Source: CAWGGS01 sp963822095
Lineage (GTDB): Bacteria; Desulfobacterota; Desulfobulbia; Desulfobulbales; Desulfocapsaceae
Direction of reading: 5' to 3'
Assembly: GCA_963822095.1 (NCBI GenBank)
Contig: CAWGGS010000044.1
Span: forward strand, 1-64,000
Length of the DNA stretch: 64,000 nucleotides
Within the stretch, counting starts at the first letter, position 1; each line of letters begins with the position of its first letter. The notes beneath the pieces were generated by a model that saw only the letters and a list, made by a program, of their open reading frames with translations, did no database searches and was not told where the DNA came from. Below, one piece after another: positions 1 to 8,858 of the stretch. Position numbers and translations under genes: made by a program.

Positions 1-2
1 TC

Positions 3-212
3 AAGATGCAGGGCATGGATTCACCTGACCTTATAATTTGGGTGGTCGTCTTGCTGGTGCAGTCGATTCCCTATACTGCTTCGGTATTTATGTCATTAAT
101 GGGCGGGCTTGTAAAAATGCCCAAAACGATCATAAGCAATATGACTTCCCCTGCTTCCGGGATGAATGAGCAGGTGGAAATAACAGGTCTTGAAAAGGCC
201 AACGACTCGTAA
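3..212 (+). CDS. Partial hypothetical membrane protein, 3' end
   Basis: The frame is open from the left edge, so the real start probably lies outside the window; an ATG at position 6 could also begin a 68-residue protein. A hydrophobic stretch of about 28 residues near the visible N-terminus could be one transmembrane segment, followed by a polar tail. I recognise no family. It ends 48 bases before the lipoprotein gene and could share its transcript. It could also be a chance ORF. Confidence 0.4.
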   Translation, partial: KMQGMDSPDLIIWVVVLLVQSIPYTASVFMSLMGGLVKMPKTIISNMTSPASGMNEQVEITGLEKANDS

Positions 213-260
213 TTCAGCCAAACAGGGTCTGTTGCCAAGCCGCCCGCTGGAGGAATATCT

Positions 261-836
261 ATGAAGAAAATTACCATATTGCTGTTAACAGCTCTTCTTT
301 CCGCCTGCGTCGGCAGCATGCCCAAACAGGCTGATCTCGTTATAGAAACCGGAAATCCACGCGCAGATGTGTATCCGCCGACGGTCAATGCGAATGTGAT
401 CGGCAGGGATGATCGTAGTGAGCCGTATGTTATCGTCTATGATGAGGGCAAGGAACAGACAACGAAACTTCTCAGCCGTACCCCGGTTCATATCCAGATG
501 AAGGAGACCCTGGAGAATGGTTTGAGACGGCAGGGATTGAATCTGCGGGACGGGGCGGATATTGCCGTGGTAGTAGTGATAAAAAAGCTTTTGGCCAGGG
601 TTACCAGACCCGGTACGCTGTATACTGCCAAGGCGATAAGCCATATACGTTTGCTGGTTGAAAACAAAGGGAGTACCCTGACGCTTGACTATAATCGTGA
701 GACCAAAAGCGATTCCCTGACCCGGCCGAAGGTCCTGGATCTGGAGATGATGCTCAATGATCAGCTATCCGATATTACCAAGAAGATTCTGGACGATGAC
801 CGGGTTCGTGCCGCGATCATGGATGGTCGGGAATGA
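261..836 (+). CDS. Hypothetical lipoprotein
   Basis: This 191-residue protein starts with a short basic segment, a hydrophobic core and a lipobox ending in LSAC at about residue 16, so it should be lipid-anchored in the envelope. The mature part is mostly hydrophilic, with a central segment rich in beta-branched residues and an acidic C-terminal region. No catalytic motif or named family is recognised. The ATG follows a GGAGGA ribosome-binding site at 250-255. The next gene follows within 50 bases in the same direction. Confidence 0.75.
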   Translation: MKKITILLLTALLSACVGSMPKQADLVIETGNPRADVYPPTVNANVIGRDDRSEPYVIVYDEGKEQTTKLLSRTPVHIQMKETLENGLRRQGLNLRDGADIAVVVVIKKLLARVTRPGTLYTAKAISHIRLLVENKGSTLTLDYNRETKSDSLTRPKVLDLEMMLNDQLSDITKKILDDDRVRAAIMDGRE

Positions 837-881
837 CGGAACATGCAATAACGTTTAGTGGGATATCCCCTAGGTAACGAT

Positions 882-1382
882 ATGATTGGACGCAAAGTTT
901 CTTTTACGGTTTTTTTTGTTCTTTGCCTGCTTTGTGTGTTTCAGGCCTGGTATTACTATCCATTGATACCAGCTCAAGTCCCATCGCATTTCGGCCCAAG
1001 TGGTCTGCCTGACTCCTGGTCGACGAAATCATCCTTTATCGGTTTCTATCTGATTGTTGTTGCGGGACTTGCCACTCTTTTTTCATTGACAGGGCGTTTT
1101 ATGTCCAACATACCGACTGTCTTGATGAATTTCCCAAACAAGGAGTATTGGATGTCCGGGGAGCGTCGGGAAAAGACCCTCGATATCCTCACCTCGGGCT
1201 TCTTCCTGTTTGCCTCGGCGACCATGGTTCTTCTCCTTGACATTTTTTATCAAGCCTTCCAGGTTGGTCTGGGTAAGAGCAAAACCCTCTCTCATCCGCT
1301 TGCAAGCCTTGGGATTTATATCGGCTTTACCTTGCTTCTTACCATTGTTTTGCTGATCACGTTTCTGCGAAAAAAAGCGTAA
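882..1382 (+). CDS. DUF1648-like membrane protein
   Basis: The protein is about 166 residues from the ATG at 882. A GTG at 858 in the same frame has no ribosome-binding site, whereas AGG sits about seven bases before 882. It has an N-terminal transmembrane helix, then a segment with PLIP, HF and G-PD spacing typical of the DUF1648 (SdpI N-terminal-like) domain, then three more hydrophobic helices and a basic C-terminus. DUF1648 proteins are inner-membrane proteins of unclear role; some are immunity or signalling partners. No toxin or SdpR-like partner is visible here, so no role is assigned. Confidence 0.65.
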   Translation: MIGRKVSFTVFFVLCLLCVFQAWYYYPLIPAQVPSHFGPSGLPDSWSTKSSFIGFYLIVVAGLATLFSLTGRFMSNIPTVLMNFPNKEYWMSGERREKTLDILTSGFFLFASATMVLLLDIFYQAFQVGLGKSKTLSHPLASLGIYIGFTLLLTIVLLITFLRKKA

Positions 1383-1634
1383 TAGATCGAACTCTCCGCT
1401 AATGTTTTGTATAATAGGCAGACGGAGTATTCAAAAAAGATACGAAAGGAAAATCTATACAATTTTAAAAATTGGCATCATAAATATTCTTTGGCACATT
1501 CCAATACCAAAAGCCGTCGGTCGTTGCAGTATGCCTACGGTACATCGAAACAACCCGAATGATTCACCTCACAGAGGCAGCTTTCTGCCCAGGTTACAGG
1601 ACCAGAGGGTTCCATAAAAATTCAAGGAGAAACA
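1383..1634. other. Upstream region of the malic enzyme gene
   Basis: This 252-base gap holds a perfect TATAAT at 1410-1415, but only a weak match (TCGAAC) lies 17 bases upstream at the -35 position. A 71-codon ORF at 1402-1617 is not convincing as a gene. An AAGGAG ribosome-binding site at about 1623-1628 serves maeB. No terminator or riboswitch was recognised. Confidence 0.35.
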
Positions 1635-3917
1635 ATGCATTACGAACAAGAGGCGCTTCGCTATCATAAAGAGCCGAGGCCTGGGAAGACCGAGGTCGTG
1701 CCGACTAAACCGTTTATCAGCCAGGCAGATCTGAGCCTTGCCTATACTCCGGGAGTGGCGGTTCCCTGTCTGGAGATCGAAAAGGACCCCCAAACCTCTT
1801 TCGATTATACCAATCGGGCCAATCTCATCGCGGTTATCACCAACGGAACGGCGGTTCTCGGTCTGGGAGCCATAGGTGCCCTGGCCAGTAAACCGGTTAT
1901 GGAGGGAAAGGCGGTTCTGTTCAAACGCTTTGCCAATATCGATGTCTTCGACCTGGAGGTCGACACAACGGATCCGGATGAATTCATCCGTACGGTCAAG
2001 CTCCTGGAGCCGACATTCGGCGGCATCAATCTGGAAGATATTAAGGCACCTGAGTGTTTTTATATAGAAGAGCAGCTGAAAAAACAGATGTCCATACCCG
2101 TTTTTCATGACGATCAACATGGGACAGCCATTATTTCGGCGGCAGCGATGCTTAATGCCACAACCCTTACCGGACGTGAGGTTGCGGATGTGCGTGTGGT
2201 AATAAATGGGGCTGGGGCGGCAGCCATTGCCTGTGCCCGCCTGTATGTCCTGCTCGGGGTAAAAAGGGAAAATGTCTTAATGGTCGACACCCGGGGCGTT
2301 ATCTACAAAGGGCGGGAACAGGGCATGAATCCCTATAAGGAGGAGTTTGCGGCGGAGACGGAGGCCAGAACTCTAGCCGATGCCGTGACAGGGGCGGATA
2401 TGCTGGTGGGGCTGTCGGTGAAAGGCGCTTTTACCGCTGAGCTTCTGAAGCTGATGAATGCCTCACCGATTATCTTTCCTTTGGCCAATCCCGATCCTGA
2501 GATCGACTATGATGAGGCAAAGGCGATTCGTCCGGATGCCATTGTGGCCACCGGTCGTTCCGATTTCCCGAACCAGGTCAACAATGTTCTCGGTTTTCCC
2601 TATATTTTCCGTGGCGCCTTGGACGTTGGGGCAAGCTCGATCAACGAAGAGATGAAGGTCGCTGCGGTTAAGGCCCTGGCGGAGCTGGCAAGAGAAGATG
2701 TGCCTGATGCGGTCATACGGGCCTATGGGGGCAAGCCGATACGTTTCGGGATCGATTATATCATCCCCAAACCTCTGGATAGCAGAGTCCTGTTGAAGGT
2801 AGTTCCGGCAGTGGCCGAAGCTGCGGTGGAAAGCGGTGTGGCCAGGGGACAATTGCCCGAAAGATCCGCTTATATCAATAAACTGGAAGCAACTCTCGGG
2901 CCTGAGCGTGAGCTGATGCGAAAAATCATTATTCGCGCCCAGCAGGACCCGAAGCGAATCGTCCTGCCTGAAGGCACCCTGCCGGTGGTGATTCGGGGAG
3001 CTTATCACTCTCTGCGCGACGGTATTGCCAAACCTGTCCTGTTGGGCGATGAGGACGAGATCGTGTCGATTGCCGAAGGGTTGCAGATACCACTTGACGG
3101 AATTGAGATTATGAATCCGGAGCAGAATCCCTACCTGGAGGATTTCGTCAAAAAGCTATTTATGCTTCGGCAGCGACGCGGATGGCCACTGGATGAGGTC
3201 AAGAGGCAGCTGAAAAACCCCTATGTGTTTGGGGCTATGCTGGTGAGAGAAGGGTTGGTTGACGGCCAGGTCCACGGAATAGCTGATTCGTATCCCAATT
3301 CCATCCGTCCTGTTCTCCAGGTGATTGAACGGCGGCCGGGTGTTTCCAAGGTTTCAGGTCTTTACCTGATGATCTCGAAAAACCGGACCCTTCTCTTTGC
3401 CGATGCCACGGTCAATATAGAGCCGAATGCCGACGACCTGGCAGAGATAGCGATTCTTGCCGGGGAAAAGGCGGTCTTTTTCGATATGCAGCCGCGTATT
3501 GCCATGCTTTCCTTCTCCAATTTCGGAAATGTCCGTCATCCCAAAGCGGATTTAGTGACAACGGCAATGGGCATTGTCCGGCACCGACGGCCCGATCTGC
3601 TTATCGACGGGGAGATGCAGGCCGACACAGCCGTTGTTGAATCGATGCTCAACGAACGTTTTCCCTTCAACCGTCTGGGGAAATCGGCCAATGTGCTGGT
3701 TTTCCCGGATCTCACCTCCGGAAATGTTGCCTATAAATTGCTGGAAAGGCTAGGGGGAGCCAAGGCCATAGGGCCTTTGCTCATGGGGTTGAGCAGACCT
3801 TTTAATGTCGTGCAACGCAATAGCGATATGGAAAATCTGGTGACCATTATTGCCATAACGGTTGCCCAGGCCCAGAACAAAAGAGCCCTCGGGAAGCTTG
3901 AGGACTATCCTCTCTGA
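1635..3917 (+). CDS. maeB: NADP-dependent malic enzyme, MaeB type with PTA-like domain
   Basis: At 760 residues this has the length and two-part build of MaeB. Residues 1 to about 410 are the malic enzyme: an N-terminal malic domain with a YTPGVA motif, an LEDIK metal-ligand region and an HDDQHGTA motif, then a Rossmann NAD(P) fold with GAGAAA. Residues about 425-760 form a phosphotransacetylase-like domain, which in this family is usually allosteric rather than catalytic. The enzyme converts malate to pyruvate and CO2 with NADP reduction. It stands alone with a good ribosome-binding site. Nearby nfn, pnt and zwf genes suggest a common theme of NADPH supply. Confidence 0.95.
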   Translation: MHYEQEALRYHKEPRPGKTEVVPTKPFISQADLSLAYTPGVAVPCLEIEKDPQTSFDYTNRANLIAVITNGTAVLGLGAIGALASKPVMEGKAVLFKRFANIDVFDLEVDTTDPDEFIRTVKLLEPTFGGINLEDIKAPECFYIEEQLKKQMSIPVFHDDQHGTAIISAAAMLNATTLTGREVADVRVVINGAGAAAIACARLYVLLGVKRENVLMVDTRGVIYKGREQGMNPYKEEFAAETEARTLADAVTGADMLVGLSVKGAFTAELLKLMNASPIIFPLANPDPEIDYDEAKAIRPDAIVATGRSDFPNQVNNVLGFPYIFRGALDVGASSINEEMKVAAVKALAELAREDVPDAVIRAYGGKPIRFGIDYIIPKPLDSRVLLKVVPAVAEAAVESGVARGQLPERSAYINKLEATLGPERELMRKIIIRAQQDPKRIVLPEGTLPVVIRGAYHSLRDGIAKPVLLGDEDEIVSIAEGLQIPLDGIEIMNPEQNPYLEDFVKKLFMLRQRRGWPLDEVKRQLKNPYVFGAMLVREGLVDGQVHGIADSYPNSIRPVLQVIERRPGVSKVSGLYLMISKNRTLLFADATVNIEPNADDLAEIAILAGEKAVFFDMQPRIAMLSFSNFGNVRHPKADLVTTAMGIVRHRRPDLLIDGEMQADTAVVESMLNERFPFNRLGKSANVLVFPDLTSGNVAYKLLERLGGAKAIGPLLMGLSRPFNVVQRNSDMENLVTIIAITVAQAQNKRALGKLEDYPL

Positions 3918-3994
3918 TGGTAAAGGCAGCGCCAGGGGTTTCGGATTTTCCTGGTCTTCGGAGCAGCCGTTAAGAAGGAGGAAGCAGGACAACC

Positions 3995-6064
3995 ATGGTT
4001 TTGCCTAAAATACTTTTTGTTGATGATGAAGAAGAGATTTTACAATCGATTAAACGTGAATTTCACTTTGAGCCGTTTGAAATTCTGACTGCAAAATCGG
4101 CTGTCGAAGCCTTGAAGATTCTTGCAGGAGAACATGTGGATATCATTGTCAGCGATGATAGAATGCCTGGGATGTCCGGCAGCGAGCTTTTGGCTGAGGT
4201 CAACCGGCTCCACCCTGAGATCTGTAAGATCATGCTCACCGGACATGGCAATTTCGCCTCCGTTGTTCGAAGCATTAATGAGGCTCGTATCTATAGGTTT
4301 TTGTTAAAACCTGTGTCAGGGGAAGAGCTCATCGGTATTATCCATCACGCCCTCCAGGAACGGGCACAAAAAAATGATCTTGCCGCCTTGTCACAGCAAG
4401 CCGGTAATGTCTGTACCTGTGCTGTCCATTTCGACGAGGCCGGCCGGCCGGTATCCTTCCTCTGGTCTAAAAACACCCGGTCGTTATTGCAAATCAAGGC
4501 CGGAGATCGGCTGGACTCTTGGGAGATACTGGAAAAGTACCTCCATAAAGAGGATAGAGAGCGAGTGATTACCTTTTATAAATCCTGTCTTTCCCGCGGG
4601 ATATGCACAGATATCGAATTTCGCGTCGTCCTCGGTCACGGCTTGGTTCGCTGGATTTCTCAAACCTGTGAAATCAGCCGGAATGCTCAGGATGAACCGA
4701 TTCAGCTTCTCTTCATCCTCAAGGATATCACCGAGGAAAAACGCTACCGGGAGTGGCTGGAGGAGCAGGCCTTTCAGGACAATTTAACGGGCCTTGGCAA
4801 CAGGGCCCTGCTCTTCAGATTCTTAGAAGAGCTGCTTGCCGCCAGTTCGTTCGTGGGCGATGTAGCGCTGGTTTTTCTTGATCTGGATGATTTTAAACTC
4901 ATAAACGATAGTCTTGGTCACCTGGTCGGAGACTGGGTCCTGAGATCTTTTGCCGAACGTCTCCAAGAGACCGCGCCCGAGGGAGTTACACAGGTTAGAT
5001 TGGGCGGTGACGAATTCGCGATACTGTTTCATGGACCCAATGCCGAAAGGCAGGCTGAAAAAACAGCCGGTCGTATACTTCAGGCACTGCAAGAACCCTT
5101 TCAGGTTCAGGAATACAGGTTTCATCTTTCAGCATCCATCGGTATCGCTACTAATCTTACAACCGATTGTAAGGCGGAGGATGTGCTGCGTGACGCCGAT
5201 ACCGCCATGTATGTTGCCAAGTCGCGTGGGAAACGTGGGTATCAGGTCTTTGATACGGTCATGCACAACAAAACGGCTGAGCGCTTCAGTCTCCTGTCTG
5301 ATATGCCCAAGGCCATAGTCGATCAACAGATTTCCCCCTTTTATCAGCCAATCGTACACCTTGACAATTTACGTCTTGCAGGGTATGAAGCCTTGGCTCG
5401 ATGGCAGCACCCGGAAAGAGGGATGATCCTGCCGTCGACTTTCATTCCGGTGGCGGAAGAGTCAGGTCTGATAGCAACGTTGGGGATGAAGATCATGGAT
5501 CTGGCCTGTGCCCAGGCAAGACGATGGCAGCAGAAGTTTCCCGCCTCCCCCGGGTTTATGAGTATAAACGTCTCCTCTTTGCAGTTTCGGCAAAAGGATT
5601 TGGCAAAACGCATAGCTGAGGTCTTGAAAAAACATAGTCTCGATCCTGCATTACTCAAGGTCGAGATTACCGAGAGCGGGATCATGGAGGATGTCGAGCT
5701 TTCCCTCTCCCTTATGGATGAGTTGCAAAGGCTGGGGGTGCGTTTGCAGATTGATGACTTTGGCACGGGATACTCGTCTCTGAGTTATCTCAGAAGAATA
5801 CCGGCCCAAACCATAAAGGTGGACCAGTCTTTTGTTATTGGAATGGAGGCGAATGCTGAAAAACGGGCCATTGTCAAGACCATCATTGATTTAGCCGGGA
5901 GTCTGGGAATGGAAGTCGTGGCCGAAGGAGTGGAGACCGCTGATCAGTTAGCCCTGCTCGCCTCGTATGGCTGTCATTACGTGCAGGGCTTTCTTTTTGA
6001 CCGACCTCTCCCCCCGGAAGAGGCGGAACTGCGAAGGGATTACTCCAGGAAGGAAGCAAGTTGA
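3995..6064 (+). CDS. Response regulator with REC, PAS, GGDEF and EAL domains
   Basis: This 689-residue cytoplasmic regulator starts with a receiver domain (residues 1-120) whose acidic pocket, phospho-acceptor Asp54 and conserved KP are all present. A PAS/PAC-like segment follows (about 140-255). The GGDEF domain (about 265-430) keeps GGDEF near residue 337, and the EAL domain (about 440-685) keeps EAL near 463, DDFGTGYSS and the catalytic acidic residues. Both cyclic-di-GMP synthesis and hydrolysis are therefore possible. I see no RxxD inhibitory site just before GGDEF. No histidine kinase is adjacent. An AAGGAGGA ribosome-binding site precedes the ATG. Confidence 0.93.
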   Translation: MVLPKILFVDDEEEILQSIKREFHFEPFEILTAKSAVEALKILAGEHVDIIVSDDRMPGMSGSELLAEVNRLHPEICKIMLTGHGNFASVVRSINEARIYRFLLKPVSGEELIGIIHHALQERAQKNDLAALSQQAGNVCTCAVHFDEAGRPVSFLWSKNTRSLLQIKAGDRLDSWEILEKYLHKEDRERVITFYKSCLSRGICTDIEFRVVLGHGLVRWISQTCEISRNAQDEPIQLLFILKDITEEKRYREWLEEQAFQDNLTGLGNRALLFRFLEELLAASSFVGDVALVFLDLDDFKLINDSLGHLVGDWVLRSFAERLQETAPEGVTQVRLGGDEFAILFHGPNAERQAEKTAGRILQALQEPFQVQEYRFHLSASIGIATNLTTDCKAEDVLRDADTAMYVAKSRGKRGYQVFDTVMHNKTAERFSLLSDMPKAIVDQQISPFYQPIVHLDNLRLAGYEALARWQHPERGMILPSTFIPVAEESGLIATLGMKIMDLACAQARRWQQKFPASPGFMSINVSSLQFRQKDLAKRIAEVLKKHSLDPALLKVEITESGIMEDVELSLSLMDELQRLGVRLQIDDFGTGYSSLSYLRRIPAQTIKVDQSFVIGMEANAEKRAIVKTIIDLAGSLGMEVVAEGVETADQLALLASYGCHYVQGFLFDRPLPPEEAELRRDYSRKEAS

Positions 6065-6149
6065 CTGCCCGGATAAACCCTTGACACCTTCCGACCTACG
6101 CCGCAGGAGAGCTGTTTTAAGAGGTTGGACGCATGAATTAAGGAATTAA

Positions 6150-7019
6150 TTGTTACAGGTATCAAAAGAGATGGGAAAGACGAAATTTGTTTCTGTACAC
6201 GGCGGCCACAGTGGTGAGTTCTGCAATCATGCAACGGATACTCTGGAGGAGGTAATCCTTTCATATATCGACCATGGATTTTCCTGGGTCGGAATCACCG
6301 AACATGTTCCGGGGCTGCGTGATGACCTTCTCTATCCGGACCAGAAAGAGGCCGGGCTTACCCCCTCCATTTTGTATGATACGTTTACCGCCTACATTAC
6401 AGAGTGCCGGAGACTGCAGGCAAAATATGCCTCGCAGATCAGAATTTTTGTTGCCATGGAGATCGAAACCTACAGTGGATATCAAGAATTCGTGTCTCTA
6501 CTGATTAGGCGTTTCAGACCGGAGTATATCGTAGGCTCGGTGCATTTTGTCGACGATCTGGGTTTCGATTATTCCAGGGAACAGTATCTGGCAACGGCGG
6601 ATGCGGTTGGCGGTCTCGATGCCCTCTATTGCCGGTACTTCGATCAGCAGTACGAGATGATCAGGGCTTTGAATCCTGCCGTCGTCGGACACTTTGACCT
6701 GATCCGCCTGTTTGATCCCGATTATCGAAAGAGACTTCTGCAGCCCGATATCGCCCGGCGCATCCGGCGCAATCTCGAGCTCATCAGTGAGAGAGGGCTG
6801 ATCATGGATTTCAATATCCGATCGCTCTTGAAAGGTGCGGACGAACCGTATATCAGCAGGTCCATCCTTATGCAGGCCTTAGAACTCGGTATTGCCATCG
6901 TTCCCGGGGATGACTCCCATGGACTGAGTTCCATCGGAATCAATATGGACAAAGCGATTGCTACCCTGGAGAGTCTTGGATTCAACACCGATTGGAAGGT
7001 CCCGGTTGCTGACGAATGA
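6150..7019 (+). CDS. PHP-domain phosphatase, histidinol-phosphatase type
   Basis: The 289-residue protein has a PHP metal-hydrolase pattern: an early H-G-H pair, the TEH motif at about residue 50, a GSVHF segment near the middle, a GHFDL motif, and a late DDSH. This arrangement matches HisJ-type histidinol-phosphatases, which remove phosphate from L-histidinol phosphate. No other his genes are adjacent, so another phosphoester substrate is possible. The start is taken as TTG at 6150 because AAGGA at 6140-6144 gives normal spacing; the ATG at 6171 has no well-placed site. Confidence 0.8.
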   Translation: MLQVSKEMGKTKFVSVHGGHSGEFCNHATDTLEEVILSYIDHGFSWVGITEHVPGLRDDLLYPDQKEAGLTPSILYDTFTAYITECRRLQAKYASQIRIFVAMEIETYSGYQEFVSLLIRRFRPEYIVGSVHFVDDLGFDYSREQYLATADAVGGLDALYCRYFDQQYEMIRALNPAVVGHFDLIRLFDPDYRKRLLQPDIARRIRRNLELISERGLIMDFNIRSLLKGADEPYISRSILMQALELGIAIVPGDDSHGLSSIGINMDKAIATLESLGFNTDWKVPVADE

Positions 7020-7384
7020 GAGGGGGCGATCTCCCTCTTCTCCCTTCGGTTTGGGCGGAAAGATCCTTCGTTTGACAGGCGAGGTGCAGACACCTTCTTC
7101 GGCTTTCATCGAAGGGAGGATGACAGCCCCTTAGCTTGGATTTCTCATGAACTCTGTGTCAATTTTCCTCCCCTTCAGAAAGGACAAGACCCATCGAAAA
7201 AAATACTTGAGGTGTTATACGTACACAGTGTTCACCAAAGGTCAGTCCAGGTGACGCCATCTTCCTCAGCCTTTTGGCAATGAACATAGCGTACTATCGG
7301 AGTCTACGCATATCAGTTCATCGCCAAAAACCTCGAACCTGACACCGTCTGAACTGATGAGAAATCCGGGTTGCCGGTATCTGG
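7020..7384. other. Intergenic region with possible mobile-element remnant
   Basis: No gene is supported in this 365-base gap. A small stem (AGAGGG/CCCTCT) at 7019-7038 just after the PHP gene may be a weak terminator. An 11-bp perfect inverted repeat (GGATTTCTCAT at 7138-7148 and its complement at 7357-7367) bounds about 230 bases, and an 8-bp inverted repeat lies at 7313-7320 and 7350-7357. The left arm belongs to a longer motif that recurs near 36900. A short decayed insertion element is one explanation. Confidence 0.35.
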
Positions 7385-8185
7385 TCAGAAGCTGTAACTC
7401 GCCAACTTCTTATTCAACACGATATCGATGTTATGCACCATGTTATTCAAGGCCAAGGTGCCCACGACCCTGTCTTCTTGATTCTTTACCACAGCTCTGT
7501 GAATGCGGTGGTGCCGAAGGGTTATGATTCCTTCAGCAATGGAGTCCGTTTCCTTCACCGAGACAACGGGGGTGCTCATTATCTTGTTCAAAGGTATCGT
7601 GGCGATGGTTTGACCATAGCTTAATGCCCTGGCAGCGTCTTTTTCACTGACCAGTCCCACCGGCATCTCATCTTCCATGACGATGGCGCAACAGCTTCTC
7701 TTCTCCAGCATTTCGATACCGGCTTCTTTCAGGTTTGACTGAGGTTGAATCAGCACAATGTTTTTATACATAATATCTTTTACCAAAGCAGAGGAAGAAA
7801 AACTGTCGCTGCTCAGCATGTTGACGATGTTTCCTGGAGTAACACTTCCTTTGAGTCTCCCGTCTCCGTTAACAACACCGATGTGCCTGATTTCATGTTT
7901 TGACATGAACCGGCAGGCCTCGGCTATAGTATCTTCAGGCTGTAAAGCCAAAAGGGGGGCCGACATGACGTCTTTAACCGAGGAGGTCAGAAGATCCATT
8001 CCCTTCACGGCTTTTTCCATGACCTTTCTCTCGGTTATGATGCCGGTTGGGAAATCATTTTTTAACACGAACAGAAAGCTTATGTGCCTGTCACGCAGAA
8101 CTCCTAAAGCCTTGCCCATTGATTCATGATCTTCAACGTAAAAATAGCCCTGTGTCATGATGTTTTTCAAGGAAATGTTCAGCAT
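7385..8185 (-). CDS. Quadruple CBS-domain protein
   Basis: This 266-residue protein is made of four CBS motifs arranged as two tandem pairs, with repeated MTQG, MSAPLL, MYKNI and MSTPVV starts about 60 residues apart. CBS pairs (Bateman modules) bind adenine nucleotides and usually regulate a partner enzyme or transporter. No catalytic domain is fused, so it is a stand-alone sensor whose partner is not visible. The start is set at the ATG whose complement is at 8183-8185, because GGAGG lies seven bases before it; an ORF extending to 8221 lacks such a site. The gene is transcribed towards the PHP gene. Confidence 0.88.
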   Translation of the reverse strand: MLNISLKNIMTQGYFYVEDHESMGKALGVLRDRHISFLFVLKNDFPTGIITERKVMEKAVKGMDLLTSSVKDVMSAPLLALQPEDTIAEACRFMSKHEIRHIGVVNGDGRLKGSVTPGNIVNMLSSDSFSSSALVKDIMYKNIVLIQPQSNLKEAGIEMLEKRSCCAIVMEDEMPVGLVSEKDAARALSYGQTIATIPLNKIMSTPVVSVKETDSIAEGIITLRHHRIHRAVVKNQEDRVVGTLALNNMVHNIDIVLNKKLASYSF

Positions 8186-8858
8186 AGCTTGCCTCCAGCT
8201 CGTCAAGATGGGGAATTCCAATCCGATGACCGGGTCTCCGGTATCGGATCAGCTCTACCTGCCTGAAACACAGTTTTGAATCGGGATGAATCCTTCGATG
8301 CTGTCAGCAAATACGTGTTACACGTATTTGCTGACAGCATCGAATAAAATACTCAATGACGTTATTGTTATTCCCTTGCGGGAATTTTCTAATATGCCGG
8401 TTTGGGAGCCTCTGCTCTTAGTATAGTGCAAATGCAAATTAAATTGAAGGGGAGATCAAAAAAACAAATTTACGAGTACCCTCGCTGTTGCCGGTTGGCA
8501 AAAGATCGCACATCATTTGTCAACTCTTTATTATTATATCATCAACTTCCCGTGTTTTGTAATATTTTGAAATAATAGGTTATTCACAGTTACCTCCCCG
8601 TTTATATTCCGGAGAAACCAGAATCCGGGAGTCTGAATTCAGAAGAAAATCAAACAAAGAAACCTATCTGGATTCTGGCTCTTAACTCCTGAATTCTTAC
8701 AGCGAGTATTAAATAACTATTCTTTCGATAGTTGTGACGCAATTACAATCAAATATGCTAGACATAATGTTTGACAGAAGACCTGCCTACCTTGCAAACG
8801 TGGATTAAGGTGTATGCAAAGCAACATCACCCCAGAGCCATAACCAAGGAGGCAGGTC
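8186..8858. other. AT-rich intergenic region, palindrome and left side of IS element
   Basis: This region separates the CBS gene from the transposase and holds no supported gene. It contains a 24-bp perfect inverted repeat (8294-8344), an AT-rich stretch (about 8440-8600), scattered short copies of a GAATTC/GGATTCTGG-type sequence (8618-8700), and from about 8720 the probable left non-coding end of the IS110-family element, which ends in a GGAGG ribosome-binding site before the transposase ATG. Confidence 0.5.
8294..8344. repeat. Perfect 24-bp inverted repeat with 3-base loop
   Basis: The arms 8294-8317 and 8321-8344 are exact complements and are separated only by TTA. The stem is not followed by a T-run, so a simple intrinsic terminator is unlikely in either direction. 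It sits upstream of the divergent CBS gene and the transposase. It may be a protein-binding palindrome, a cruciform site, or the fused end of a lost mobile element. Confidence 0.9.

Noticed and set aside
1402..1617. 71-codon ORF before maeB
   Set aside because: It has no ribosome-binding site and a biased, low-quality composition, and it lies in the leader region of maeB.
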